A program made the translations under genes and the position numbers. This document shows, piece after piece, positions 8,395 to 17,473 of a stretch of 58,901 bases of DNA. Numbering within the stretch: position 1 is the first letter of the stretch; each line of letters begins with the position of its first letter. Under the pieces are notes generated by a model that saw nothing but the letters and a program-made list of their open reading frames with translations, searched no databases and was not told the origin of the DNA. This stretch comes from CAZPDM01 sp964585305 (lineage in GTDB: Bacteria; Planctomycetota; Uabimicrobiia; Uabimicrobiales; JABWCH01): NCBI GenBank assembly GCA_964585305.1, contig CAZPDM010000020.1, positions 1 to 58,901 on the forward strand, written 5' to 3'.

Positions 8395-10065
8395 TTAAAT
8401 ATCTTGTCCAGAATCTTCTTCATTTAAATTTTGATTAGACTCTGTATTTTTAGATTCAACAGAATAGAGCTTGCGACTGATAAAATTATTAAGTAATTGC
8501 GGAACTGCAGTGTCAAATCCAACAATGTCTAAAGAATTAGGATCTTTAGGATCAGCAATACTAAATCCATTACTTGTCATTCCAACAACAATCAATTGAC
8601 TATCAATTTGCATTTTTCTACGATATTCTTCTAAGGCTTTGCAAGGATGAATCTTTCCATACCAAGTTTCATTATCTGTATAGATAACAAAAGCATCTAT
8701 TTTTTGTTCTTTCTTCATCGCCCAAATCATTGGTAATGAGCAGTCCGTGCTTCCCATCTCAATACTGCTGATTGTTTTGATAACTTGATCCAATTGCATT
8801 TTAGGAAGAATTGGAACAGGAACAAATTGCTCTGAGAAGCCCATCATCATATAGTTGCTTTCAATGTTTGCTGTTACCAAAGCAAGGGCAGCACTTGCTA
8901 CGCGTGGGCTAAGTCCAATTACTCCTCCAATACTACCAATTGCCATAGAACCTGAGACATCCAACGCTAATAAAATTCTTTTATTTGTAGGAGTAACATT
9001 TGGAAAAGTCATATAGAACATGGAATCTAATGCTTGATAAATACTGGTAACTGGAGTCCATGTATTTTTTCCGCGCAATCCTCGCCCAGCTTTATAAGTT
9101 AATAAAGCACTTAGAGCTTGTATGGGATGGATGCGTGCTTTTCGTAAAGAATTTTCATCTTGTAATCGTGCTAGGACTTTTTTAGTTGCTGCAGAATCTT
9201 CTGTTAAAAGACCACAGCGTGTCATGTTAGCGAGATTACGAATCAATGCAGTTGTAGGCATCTTTTCTAATAAACATTCCCATGTTTCAGGACGATTCAA
9301 CCATTGAGTGGGAATGGCTTCACGTGGAAGAGCATATCGACTAATTGCTTCACAAATTTCAGATTGGGTGGTTGCCGTAAAAATCTTTGTAAAGGCTTCT
9401 AGCTGACGTAGGCTTTCTGGCCAAGTTTCAGGTGTATTTTTCTGAGTAATCCAACGAAATAAAATATCATAATCAGAATTAGTAGGTTTAATATGTGCTA
9501 ATCTGAGTAAATCTCGATGGCTCCAACCATCTCGGTTTTGATACTTCATTACTTGATAAACTAATTGTGGCAACTCTTTTTGTAAATACCACTTACCAAT
9601 GCCATGCCGCAGGCCTCGCCCCCAACCTCTTTGTTTTTGAATATATTGGGCAAAGTGAAATAAATGAGTACCCGTCCGGCATACTTTGGGCAATGCTTCC
9701 ATTGCAGATTTTCGACATTCAGATTTATCAGAAGATGCTACAAGAGCCAATACAAAAATAGCTGGATCATTTTTAGGAGCACGTCCTGACTCTGAAATTT
9801 CAACAACACGTTTAACTACTCGTATGCCATCTTGAGCAATACAATTACGTACTTCTTCTACATTTTCAAGTGTCAATTCTTTTTCTTTTACGTAAAATGT
9901 ACCGCCTTCTGTTCCTAAAATTAGAAATTGATCCAATCGTTGCCAGCAATCTAAAGCAAAAGAATACCCGCCAGCGTTATTTTGAGATTGTCCGGGTAAA
10001 GGATGTGATTGTGGAGTCGTTGCTGCATCGGATAAATAATTTGGCTTCTTTCCTTTTCTTGGCAT
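8395..10065 (-). CDS. rsr: TROVE/Ro60-family RNA-binding protein (bacterial Ro, Rsr-like)
   Basis: A 556-aa orthologue of the Ro autoantigen. The ring of helical TROVE repeats spans about residues 40-350, with the family motifs GWGRGLRHGIGKWY (147-160) and KYQNRDGWSHRDLLRLAHIKP (near 174-194). A von Willebrand A domain follows; its MIDAS motif DVSGS is at 369-373 and a TDNET motif comes later. Ro proteins bind misfolded or small non-coding RNAs in the central hole and Y RNAs on the outside. In Deinococcus and Salmonella they work with RNA-processing and degrading enzymes. The start at 10065 has AAAGGAAA upstream; the longer frame to 10098 lacks that support. Its neighbours are two membrane-protein genes rather than RNA ligase or PNPase genes, and no Y RNA is evident nearby. 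Confidence 0.92.
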   Translation of the reverse strand: MPRKGKKPNYLSDAATTPQSHPLPGQSQNNAGGYSFALDCWQRLDQFLILGTEGGTFYVKEKELTLENVEEVRNCIAQDGIRVVKRVVEISESGRAPKNDPAIFVLALVASSDKSECRKSAMEALPKVCRTGTHLFHFAQYIQKQRGWGRGLRHGIGKWYLQKELPQLVYQVMKYQNRDGWSHRDLLRLAHIKPTNSDYDILFRWITQKNTPETWPESLRQLEAFTKIFTATTQSEICEAISRYALPREAIPTQWLNRPETWECLLEKMPTTALIRNLANMTRCGLLTEDSAATKKVLARLQDENSLRKARIHPIQALSALLTYKAGRGLRGKNTWTPVTSIYQALDSMFYMTFPNVTPTNKRILLALDVSGSMAIGSIGGVIGLSPRVASAALALVTANIESNYMMMGFSEQFVPVPILPKMQLDQVIKTISSIEMGSTDCSLPMIWAMKKEQKIDAFVIYTDNETWYGKIHPCKALEEYRRKMQIDSQLIVVGMTSNGFSIADPKDPNSLDIVGFDTAVPQLLNNFISRKLYSVESKNTESNQNLNEEDSGQDI

Positions 10066-10156
10066 ATTTTTCCTTTCATGGACAAATATAAAAAGCATTT
10101 ATGCTTTTTGCGGCCCATGCTAATATTTTATCAAAATTGCAAATTTTTACAAGATT

Positions 10157-10642
10157 TTAGATTTTTTTTCCTTCTGCCAATACTTCTCGGACAATTTGTT
10201 TAGCTAATTCTGTTTCAAGAGAAGTTTTATGCATAGCCAATTGGCCTCCAGCTGTTACGGCCCAGTAACCCACTTTTGCAATAATAAGAAGCAAAATAAA
10301 AACAATGGGCCAGGAAACAAAATATGATATTTTTACTGGTTCTATTTTGGGTTTGCTAGGAAATGCCTGAGGATTATTTTTTGCCGCTTCATTCATAAAA
10401 TTACTGAAAGAATTTCCAAAATTATCTATATTGCTGCCTTCGTCAATATATTTAGCAAACTTAGTTATTTTACTTGGATCATTATAAAGTTCCCAGCATT
10501 CTTTTACTACTTGATAGGCCACATATAATCCAAATACAAGGATAAAAACACCCGCAATTCTGGTAATATGACTTAAATCAATCTGAGGTAAGCCAGAGGC
10601 ATTAGATTCTGGAGGTAAATCAGAGTTATCATTACTCGCCAT
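10157..10642 (-). CDS. Small membrane protein upstream of the Ro60 gene
   Basis: An unrecognised 161-aa protein. It has a Ser/Asn-rich hydrophilic start, one hydrophobic segment at about residues 28-48, a ~55-residue polar loop, and a second hydrophobic segment at about 108-130. The C-terminus is charged and helical. Two TM helices with both ends on the same side are likely. It is the first gene on the minus strand after the divergent cyd promoter region, 91 bp ahead of the Ro60 start, so co-transcription with Ro60 and the coiled-coil protein is plausible. Confidence 0.7.
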   Translation of the reverse strand: MASNDNSDLPPESNASGLPQIDLSHITRIAGVFILVFGLYVAYQVVKECWELYNDPSKITKFAKYIDEGSNIDNFGNSFSNFMNEAAKNNPQAFPSKPKIEPVKISYFVSWPIVFILLLIIAKVGYWAVTAGGQLAMHKTSLETELAKQIVREVLAEGKKI

Positions 10643-10682
10643 GATAAAATTCCTTAAAGATGTCTTAGATAGTTCTATTTAT

Positions 10683-10722
10683 CTTGACAAATAATTTATT
10701 TTTTATTATTCTATTTGTCAAG
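10683..10722. promoter_or_regulatory. Symmetric divergent promoter/operator of cydAB and the Ro60 unit
   Basis: Perfect 11-bp inverted arms CTTGACAAATA (10683-10693) and TATTTGTCAAG (10712-10722), 18 bp apart. Each arm contains a -35 hexamer on its own strand. On plus, TTGACA is followed after 17 bp by TATTCT (10707-10712). On minus, TTGACA is followed after 17 bp by TAAATT (10698-10693). The arrangement can act as two overlapping promoters and as a dyad operator controlling both directions. Confidence 0.6.
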
Positions 10723-10776
10723 ACAAATATATTTTATATTAGAAGAAATTTAGCTACTTCTTTTTAAGGGACACTC

Positions 10777-12105
10777 ATGGATGTAGTAATGCTATCTCGC
10801 CTACAGTTTGCTTTAACTGTTTCCTTCCATTATTTATTTCCACCATTAAGTATTGGATTAGGCTTTATTTTAGTTCTTATGGAAGGAATGTATCTTCGTA
10901 CAAAACTTCCAATGTACGAACAGATGACAAAATTTTTTGTTAAAATTTTTGGTTTAATTTTCGCTTTAGGCGTGGCAAGTGGAATCGTTTTAGAGTTTCA
11001 ATTTGGAACAAATTGGTCTGCATACTCTCGTTATGTAGGCGATATTTTTGGTAGTGTACTTGCTGCGGAAGGAATTTTTGCATTTTTCTTAGAATCTACC
11101 TTTTTGGCAATTCTATTATTTGGTTGGGATAAAGTTTCTTCAAAAGTTCATTTTATTTCAACATGTATGGTTTCACTAGGTTCTTTTTTCAGCGCAATTT
11201 GGATTATTGTTGCAAATTCTTGGATGCAAACGCCTGTTGGCTACCATATTGTAAATGGACGTGCGGAAATTACTGATTTTTGGGCTGTAGTATTTAACCC
11301 TTCTTCCATGTCTCGATTAAGTCATGTATTAAGCAGTGCTTTACAAACAGGCGCGTTCTTGGTTTTAAGTATCACTGCCTATTATATTATCAAAAAACGC
11401 CATGAAGATTTAGCTAAAGCTGCATTTAAAATTGCTTTGGTTGTTGCCTTTGCTGGCTCGCTTCTTCAATTAGCTTCTGGACATTTTAGTGCTATGGTTG
11501 TTAGCAAATATCAACCAGCAAAAATGGCTGCTGTAGAAGGGCATTTTATTACAGGTCCAGCACCATTATATATTGCAGGCTGGGTAGATGTAGAAAATGA
11601 AAAAACTATTGGTATTGGAATTCCCAATATGCTAAGTATGATGATTCATAATGATCCCAATGCTCCTGTTACAGGACTAAAAGATATTCCTATAGAAAAT
11701 CGTCCGCCAGCAATTCAAGCCTTATTTCAAAGTTATCACATTATGGTTGCTATTGGCGGTAGCTTAATTTTATTATGTATGGCAGGTTTATTTTTCTGGA
11801 AAAAAGGTACTTTATTTCAGAAAACTTGGCTTATGTGGATCTTTGTTGTTTCTGTGCTTGCTCCTCAAATTGCTAACCAACTAGGTTGGTTTGTTGCAGA
11901 AGTTGGCCGCCAACCTTGGATCGTTTATAATTTGATGAAAACTAAAGATGCCGTCTCTGTTAACGTTCCTGCTCATCAAGTATTAGCTTCTCTTATTATG
12001 TTTTCACTCATATATACAGTACTGTTTGCCTTGTTTATTTACTTATTGAACCATAAGATACAACAAGGTCCCGAAATGAGTCCATCACAAGAGGAGGCAA
12101 AGTAA
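10777..12105 (+). CDS. cydA: Cytochrome bd-type quinol oxidase subunit I
   Basis: A 442-aa polytopic inner-membrane subunit of the high-affinity terminal oxidase, which oxidises quinol and reduces O2 to water. Expected functional residues are present: His18 in SFHYLFPP (haem ligand), Glu98 and Glu106 in the AAEGIFAFFLES segment (proton and haem d channel), and a RLSHVLSSALQTGAF segment carrying a further haem-ligand His. At 442 aa it is of the short type without the long Q-loop insertion of the E. coli protein. cydB follows after 4 bp. The divergent promoter/operator at 10683-10722 is the likely control point. Confidence 0.96.
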   Translation: MDVVMLSRLQFALTVSFHYLFPPLSIGLGFILVLMEGMYLRTKLPMYEQMTKFFVKIFGLIFALGVASGIVLEFQFGTNWSAYSRYVGDIFGSVLAAEGIFAFFLESTFLAILLFGWDKVSSKVHFISTCMVSLGSFFSAIWIIVANSWMQTPVGYHIVNGRAEITDFWAVVFNPSSMSRLSHVLSSALQTGAFLVLSITAYYIIKKRHEDLAKAAFKIALVVAFAGSLLQLASGHFSAMVVSKYQPAKMAAVEGHFITGPAPLYIAGWVDVENEKTIGIGIPNMLSMMIHNDPNAPVTGLKDIPIENRPPAIQALFQSYHIMVAIGGSLILLCMAGLFFWKKGTLFQKTWLMWIFVVSVLAPQIANQLGWFVAEVGRQPWIVYNLMKTKDAVSVNVPAHQVLASLIMFSLIYTVLFALFIYLLNHKIQQGPEMSPSQEEAK

Positions 12106-12109
12106 CAAT

Positions 12110-13132
12110 ATGTGCATAGATTTAAATACAACTTGGTTTATTTTGGTTGGAGTATTGTTTGCCGGATATGCCATCCTTGATGGTTTTGATCTTGGTGTAG
12201 GAACATTACATTTGTTCACAAAAGGAGATACTGATCGCCGTCTTATGATCAATTCTATTGGTCCGGTTTGGGACGGAAATGAAGTTTGGTTAGTAACAGG
12301 AGGCGGTGCTTTATTTGCTGCTTTTCCAGAAGTATATGCTACAGTATTTTCCGGTTTTTATCTTGCTTTCATGCTATTGCTATGCTGCTTAATTTTCCGA
12401 GCTGCAGCAATTGAATTCCGCAGTCGAGTTCATATTCCAGCATGGAGACAAGTTTGGGATGTTGTCTTTTCTATTGGCAGTATGGTTGCCAGCCTTCTTT
12501 TAGGTGTAGCGTTGGGAAATATTCTTGTTGGAATTCCTCTTAATGCAAAACATGAATTTTTAGGAAGTTTCTTCAGTCTCCTTTCTCCGTATCCTATTTT
12601 AGTTGGCCTTACAACTGTTGCATTATTTATCATGCACGGAGTCATTTATTCTTTACTCAAACAACAAGATGAACTTTACAAAAAAATCCATAGTTATGCT
12701 TACAAAAGTATCATTGCCTTTATTGTATGCTATATACTAACAACAATCGCAACTTTTTTCTATGTCCCCCATACGATTCAAGCATTTAAGAACCATCCTC
12801 TTTTATTAGCTGTTCCGATTTTAACCATCCTTGCAATTGCAAATATACCACGCGAAATTTATCATGGTCGCAATCTGAGTGCATTTTTTTCTTCTTCTTG
12901 TGTGATTGCTGGTTTGATGGCATTAGTTGCGATTTCTATTTTCCCTAACTTAGTGTTATCGAATCCTGCTCCTGAAAATAGCCTTACCATTTATAATGCC
13001 GCTTCTTCTGCTAAAACACTGCAAATTATGTTAATTATTGCCGCCATTGGAATGCCCTTTGTTATTGGCTATACTATTTTCATCTATCGCATTTTCAAAG
13101 GCAAAGTAATTCTAACAAAAACTTCGTATTAG
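12110..13132 (+). CDS. cydB: Cytochrome bd-type quinol oxidase subunit II
   Basis: A 340-aa partner of CydA with about eight or nine TM segments. Family signatures are GYAILDGFDLGVG near the N-terminus and GPVWDGNEVWLVTGGGALFAAFP at about residues 50-72. It is translationally close to cydA (4-bp gap, aGGAGG immediately upstream) and ends at a terminator. I see no small cydX-type gene after it. Full length for the family. Confidence 0.96.
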   Translation: MCIDLNTTWFILVGVLFAGYAILDGFDLGVGTLHLFTKGDTDRRLMINSIGPVWDGNEVWLVTGGGALFAAFPEVYATVFSGFYLAFMLLLCCLIFRAAAIEFRSRVHIPAWRQVWDVVFSIGSMVASLLLGVALGNILVGIPLNAKHEFLGSFFSLLSPYPILVGLTTVALFIMHGVIYSLLKQQDELYKKIHSYAYKSIIAFIVCYILTTIATFFYVPHTIQAFKNHPLLLAVPILTILAIANIPREIYHGRNLSAFFSSSCVIAGLMALVAISIFPNLVLSNPAPENSLTIYNAASSAKTLQIMLIIAAIGMPFVIGYTIFIYRIFKGKVILTKTSY

Positions 13133-13153
13133 TGTTTATTTTAAAATTCCAAC

Positions 13154-13192
13154 AAAAAAACGGACAAGTATTTTATACCTGTCCGTTTTTTT
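13154..13192. terminator. Rho-independent terminator between cydB and hsp20
   Basis: A CGGACA-GTA stem with one mismatch between A and T runs, placed between convergent genes. The stem resembles the one after the tRNA-Arg genes at 28404-28442. Confidence 0.8.
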
Positions 13193-13228
13193 ATTTCATA
13201 GCAAAATTGTAGCTTTGCAAAATTTCGT

Positions 13229-13666
13229 TTATTCTATTTTAACTTCGATTGCTTTAGATTTAGGCTCAACAATTTTGGGAACTTGAAGAGTCAACATACC
13301 ATCTTTGAAAGAAGCCTTAATTTTACTTTCATCTATATTAGATGGTAGAGAGAATCTTCGAACAAAGGTTCCATAGCATCGTTCGATCCGATGGAATTTT
13401 TTCCCTTTTTCTTCTTTTTCTTGATTTCGTACTCCCTGTATGGTAAGGATTCCTTCTTCTATATTGATTTTCACATCTTCTTTATTGACTTCGGGGATTT
13501 CTGCTTTAATATTGAACTCTTCTTCAGTTTCGCTGATGTCAACAGAGGGAGACCAATCACCTGTAACAAATTCTTGACCACGGTTAGAAGGATATCCCAT
13601 TGCTTTTGTATATCTGTCAAACATATTTTCAAATTCACGTAATGGATCCCATTTAATAATAGCCAT
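13229..13666 (-). CDS. Small heat-shock protein, Hsp20/alpha-crystallin family
   Basis: A 145-aa ATP-independent holdase chaperone. The alpha-crystallin domain covers about residues 40-135, with DISETEEEFNIKAEIPEV, the GILTIQG strand and a GMLTLQVPK strand. The C-terminal IEVKIE matches the IxI-type tail that anchors oligomers. The N-terminal DPLREFENMFDRY is typical of bacterial class A proteins. A good AGGAG precedes the ATG. Its leader holds a GCGGG/CCCGC hairpin close to the Shine-Dalgarno, and heat control through mRNA structure is possible but not shown. Confidence 0.95.
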   Translation of the reverse strand: MAIIKWDPLREFENMFDRYTKAMGYPSNRGQEFVTGDWSPSVDISETEEEFNIKAEIPEVNKEDVKINIEEGILTIQGVRNQEKEEKGKKFHRIERCYGTFVRRFSLPSNIDESKIKASFKDGMLTLQVPKIVEPKSKAIEVKIE

Positions 13667-14108
13667 AGTTATACTCCTTATTGCGGGAATAAATTTTTGT
13701 GGTAGCCCGCTCTAGCCACGAATTCTTTATTGTGTCATTGCGGCTTAGAATGTTTGATAAGCCTTGAAATATGTTTTTCTGGAACTTGTCCAGTTAAGAA
13801 TTTTTCTTTCTAAATTATTATTACTCAAATAGTGTACCAAATTCATTACCGTAAAAATAAATTTAATAAGATTAAGAAAATCAAAAATTTATGAAAATAA
13901 AAAGAAAAGTATATTTTCTTTACTAACTACGAAATACGCCAGAAAGATAATGTTTTCAGAAAAAAACTATGCTATTTTGACATACATGTTTAACAGTGCT
14001 TTCAAAAGTGTTGTTATTTGAAAAGCTGAGAAAAAATATTTTCGTTGAATTGAAAATTTTTTTATGACATCATTATTATGATATAAATATTTGCTAGGAA
14101 AAATTTAA
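13667..14108. other. Long intergenic region upstream of hsp20
   Basis: About 440 bp with no supported gene. The part next to hsp20 is its leader, with a GCGGG/CCCGC stem at 13683-13710. Further out there is a small CTGGA/TCCAG stem near 13770 and otherwise A/T-rich sequence. The missing N-terminal part of the manA remnant should lie here, but I can no longer recognise it. Confidence 0.5.
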
Positions 14109-14828
14109 TGTTGGAGATATTTAATAGGAACTGATTTAAAATCTCCGGAACGAAACTATAAAGATCAACAACATAAACCAGAAATTATTTGTGCCTTGAC
14201 ACCATTTTGGATGTTAAATGGATTTCGAAAAATTTCTGATATTATTGATTTTCTTAAGAATTTACATGTATCACTATTAAATCCTTTACTTCATACTCTT
14301 CAAAAAAATTCTAATCAAGAAGGATTAAGAAAATTTTTTAGTGCTTTACTTAGTTTGCCACATTGGCAGCAAGAACAAATTGTTCATGAAACTGTTTCTT
14401 ACATTCACAAAAAAACAGCATTAGAAACACATCAAAAAAATCCACTATCTTCTGATATTTTTAGCTGGATTTTACGATTGCATGAATTCTATCCAACAGA
14501 TATTGGAGTCATTTTTCCAGGCATTTTAAATTTATGTTGTTTGAAACCAGGAGAAGCCGTTTTTATAGAAAGTGGAAGACTTCATAGCTATCTTCAAGGT
14601 ATGGGCGTTGAGTTAATGGCAAACTCTGATAATGTATTGCGATGTGCTTTAACAACAAAACATAAGGATATTGCGGACTTATTACATATCATCAATTTTG
14701 AAGAGTCTCCTATCACTAAAATAAATCCTCATAGGAAATGGAATATGAACATTCTCAAACGTTGGTGGGAACTAGAAAATGTTAAAAAAAAAGTGCGAAA
14801 AGTCGCGAACTCTTCAGGATGGCGATAA
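14109..14828 (+). pseudogene. manA: Remnant of type I mannose-6-phosphate isomerase (manA)
   Basis: The translated frame matches only the middle of ManA. It starts near ERNYKDQQHKPEIICALTPF, runs through the helical domain, then EFYPTDIGVIFPGILN, GEAVFIESGRLHSYLQG and ELMANSDNVLR, and diverges after LLHIINF. Relative to the ~390-aa E. coli enzyme, roughly the first 120 residues are missing, including the Gln/His zinc ligands, as well as the C-terminal barrel. The Glu and His ligands inside the remaining segment are still present. A stop at 14106-14108 closes the frame upstream and no good start exists; a TTG at 14196 would cut deeper into the domain. The product cannot bind the metal normally, so I call it a pseudogene. 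Confidence 0.8.
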
Positions 14829-14834
14829 AAACAA

Positions 14835-15794
14835 TCAATTTCTTAATTGTCTTTCTTGTTCGTGTTGGTTTGTTAGACTAACAAAAACATCTTCAAGATT
14901 AGGTTGAACAGATTGTACTTGGACTTTCATTCCTCCTAATTTTGTAAGGTCTTGGATAATTGAAGCATCAGAGTTATTTGATATGGTGGCAAGTGCATGG
15001 ATAGATTGACCAAAGATAGTTGGTTCTTTCAAATATGAAAGTTCTTTCAAGCGGTTATACATCTGATTAGTATTAAGACAATTGATTTCTATGCGTCGGT
15101 AGTCTTCAGGAGTAATAGAAGGTAAACTTTTTAAATCATCGGGACGACCGCAGACAATTAACTTAGATAAATAAATATATCCTACTTGAGTACATCGTTC
15201 TGCTTCATCCATATAATGAGTTGTAACAAAAAAAGTTACTCCTTTTGAAGACAATTCAAAGATTAGATCCCATAGTTTTCGGCGTGCAACAGGATCAATA
15301 CCTGCTGTAGGCTCATCCAAAAAAATAACTTGTGGATGATGAACCAAGGCACATGCTAAGGCTAAGCGTTGTTTCCACCCACCAGACAAATTGCCCGCTA
15401 ATTGATCATGCCTCTCACTAATGCCAACTAAATTCATTACTTCTTGTCTTCGTTCTTGCAAAACTTTTTTATTCAATCCATATAATTTGGCGTAAAATGT
15501 TATATTTTCCCAAACACTTAATTCTGAGTATAAACTGAATTTTTGGGACATATATCCAATATTTTTCCGTATTTCTTCACTGTCTTTAATCACATCAAAA
15601 CCTAATACATTACCTGTTCCTGAGCTGGGTTCTAAAATTCCACAAAGCATACGAATCACCGTTGATTTCCCAGAACCATTTGGGCCTAAAAATCCAAAGA
15701 TTTCGCCCTGACGAACCTGAAAGCTCACTTCAGAAACAGCACGTAATTGGCCAAAATTGCGGGTTAATTTATCTGCAAAAATAATTGCATCCAT
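14835..15794 (-). CDS. ABC transporter ATP-binding protein (ABC-2/drug-export type)
   Basis: A 319-aa nucleotide-binding subunit. Walker A GPNGSGKST is at residues 37-45, the signature LSGGWKQRLALACAL near 140, Walker B VIFLDEPTAGIDP near 162, and an H-loop follows at TTHYMDEAE. The ~80-residue C-terminal extension after the ATPase domain is typical of DrrA/NatA/YbhF-type exporters. No permease gene is adjacent. The ABC-2 permease at 22476-23606 is a plausible partner but lies 7 kb away. The gene sits 26 bp downstream of the cysteine-cluster gene. Confidence 0.9.
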   Translation of the reverse strand: MDAIIFADKLTRNFGQLRAVSEVSFQVRQGEIFGFLGPNGSGKSTVIRMLCGILEPSSGTGNVLGFDVIKDSEEIRKNIGYMSQKFSLYSELSVWENITFYAKLYGLNKKVLQERRQEVMNLVGISERHDQLAGNLSGGWKQRLALACALVHHPQVIFLDEPTAGIDPVARRKLWDLIFELSSKGVTFFVTTHYMDEAERCTQVGYIYLSKLIVCGRPDDLKSLPSITPEDYRRIEINCLNTNQMYNRLKELSYLKEPTIFGQSIHALATISNNSDASIIQDLTKLGGMKVQVQSVQPNLEDVFVSLTNQHEQERQLRN

Positions 15795-15820
15795 AATTTT
15801 TCATCCATAAAAATTGGTGT

Positions 15821-16225
15821 TTAACCTTCAAATGCTTCTGAATATTCGTAGATAATATTATATTTCTTTTCAATTTCTCGAATTTTATATGCGTATTTTT
15901 CGTAAATTTCTTGTAATGTTTTGGAACAAAATTGAGTTCGACATCCTAATGGCCTTATTAAATGTGCTTTACATAATTTTTTTTCTTGCGCACCACAACA
16001 TCCTGAATTAAGATGCAGCATATTAGGAAAATGTTTTTTTATATATTCTCTTTCAAGATTATAAATATATAATCTCATGCCATTTTCCCAGAAATTACAA
16101 CATTTTCCACACTGATGACAAATCACTTTTTCCGCTGATATTTCAGTATCTACCTGACGGTATATTTCTTCTAATTCATTGAATGCTGCATCCCAGTCTA
16201 TTTTTTCTTCTTCAGATATTTCCAT
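15821..16225 (-). CDS. YkgJ-family cysteine cluster protein
   Basis: A 134-aa cytoplasmic protein with the Cys pattern CHQCGKCC near residue 40, then CCGAQEKKLC, and RPLGCRTQFC near residue 100. This is the family signature of the zinc- or iron-binding YkgJ/UPF0153 group, whose exact reaction is unknown. The start at 16225 is chosen because GAGGA lies at good spacing; the frame extends to a TTG at 16237 that would overlap this ribosome binding site. Probably co-transcribed with the ABC ATPase. Confidence 0.8.
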   Translation of the reverse strand: MEISEEEKIDWDAAFNELEEIYRQVDTEISAEKVICHQCGKCCNFWENGMRLYIYNLEREYIKKHFPNMLHLNSGCCGAQEKKLCKAHLIRPLGCRTQFCSKTLQEIYEKYAYKIREIEKKYNIIYEYSEAFEG

Positions 16226-16251
16226 TTTTTTCCTCAAAAATTTGATGAGCT

Positions 16252-16295
16252 TTCAATAAAATTAGGACGCATTCAAGCGTCCTAATTTTATTGAA
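16252..16295. terminator. Strong hairpin terminator
   Basis: A perfect 19-bp stem with a 6-nt loop between the end of the 17430 gene and the start of the cysteine-cluster gene, serving minus-strand transcription. Confidence 0.75.
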
Positions 16296-16320
16296 TTTCT
16301 ATAAAAAGTCAAAAATATTT

Positions 16321-17430
16321 TTAGTTGCCAATATATTTTAATTCCAATGTATTTTTTTGGGCTTCTACAACTTCCAAAGGAAGATTTTCTTCTAGTTTTT
16401 CGGCAACTTCATCTATACTAATTTTAGCCTTTACTCGTAATTGCAGGCGACCGTTTCTAAAATGTTCTACCTGTACAGAGCTGATGACTTCTGTATATCC
16501 TGTTAAGGATTCAATAATTTGTTTTCTTTGAGCATACTTAATACCAGAAATTACGACTGTTAGTTCACAGCCTTCCATTACTTTTTTGACCCAGCTTTTA
16601 ATTAAATTGGCCATTAAAGGTTGTACGTATTTTTCTCCTGTGATTTCGGCAAAACCAGCAGTACCAGCACCTTCTCGAGAAAAGAGCATGGCATCTCTAT
16701 TGGTAATATAAGTTTGAGTTAATGCACCATCAATACTGGCATTATCTATATTAACTATTTTTAGATTAAAATTATAATTATGGATGATTTTTTTCAAACC
16801 ATAAGTATCGATCATTCGAGCAAATTTACCATCAAATGTTCCAGATATTAAAATGTCTGCATTTCTTTTCGAAACAATCGCAATAACATTTTGAAGATTT
16901 TGATCCATCTCATTAACTTGTTTTTGCAAATTTTGTGTTTCTTGGGCCATCTGGCGATCAATTACTTCAAAACCAGCATCTTTAAATTTTTGCACCAGTT
17001 TCAATTCTCCACTAGACGGAGTAATTTCTTGCCCATCTAAGGTTTCTCTAATACAAAACATAATTTTGGGATTGCCATTTGCCTGGATCAACAGTTTTAT
17101 TTTAGCCCAATCAGCATTTACATCTTTTGTTACAGTTGCTTGAACTCTAACTTCATAATCTTGCGGGCCTTTTTTAAGACTGGATAGTACAGTATAACCA
17201 GTAACCCATCCAAAACTTTCGCTTATTATAATATCTTTTAAAGCAACAAAATTTTGGACTTCTGTTTGAGAGAAAATTTTAACGCCTGCACCTTGTTCGA
17301 CAGCATTGCGAAGAGCATCTGCTTTAGCTTGAGCCTCTGTAAGGCCATAGCCAGTTGCTTCAACAGTTATATTTTGAGCATAGCCCAAAGACAAAATTAA
17401 GCTAAGAACGAAAATAACCATTAGTTTCAT
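16321..17430 (-). CDS. Secreted protein with FlgT N-terminal-like domain, paralogue 1
   Basis: A 369-aa protein with a cleavable-type signal peptide (residues ~1-18, ending GYA-Q). The first ~100 mature residues carry the pattern of FlgT_N domains: ATGYGLTEAQAKADALRNAVEQGAG, then VKIFSQTEVQN and SESFGWVTGYTV. FlgT is a flagellar H-ring protein in Vibrio, but this fold is also found in non-flagellar outer-membrane proteins, and no flagellar gene is present here. The middle resembles a nucleotide-free alpha/beta domain with the phrase ADILISGTFDGKF, and the C-terminus forms a short alpha/beta repeat. Homologous throughout to the next gene upstream. An AGGAGA ribosome binding site supports the start. 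Confidence 0.7.
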   Translation of the reverse strand: MKLMVIFVLSLILSLGYAQNITVEATGYGLTEAQAKADALRNAVEQGAGVKIFSQTEVQNFVALKDIIISESFGWVTGYTVLSSLKKGPQDYEVRVQATVTKDVNADWAKIKLLIQANGNPKIMFCIRETLDGQEITPSSGELKLVQKFKDAGFEVIDRQMAQETQNLQKQVNEMDQNLQNVIAIVSKRNADILISGTFDGKFARMIDTYGLKKIIHNYNFNLKIVNIDNASIDGALTQTYITNRDAMLFSREGAGTAGFAEITGEKYVQPLMANLIKSWVKKVMEGCELTVVISGIKYAQRKQIIESLTGYTEVISSVQVEHFRNGRLQLRVKAKISIDEVAEKLEENLPLEVVEAQKNTLELKYIGN

Positions 17431-17473
17431 AAAAATATCTCCTATATTATGAATGTTTTTTTTCGATTATTTT

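Noticed and set aside
13133..13228. Search for a small cydX-like gene after cydB
   Set aside because: The gap contains only the terminator; no short frame with a TM segment is present.
13683..13710. GCGGG/CCCGC stem in the hsp20 leader as an RNA thermometer (ROSE type)
   Set aside because: The stem does not include the Shine-Dalgarno, and no ROSE-type pairing of AGGAG is visible; only a weak possibility remains.
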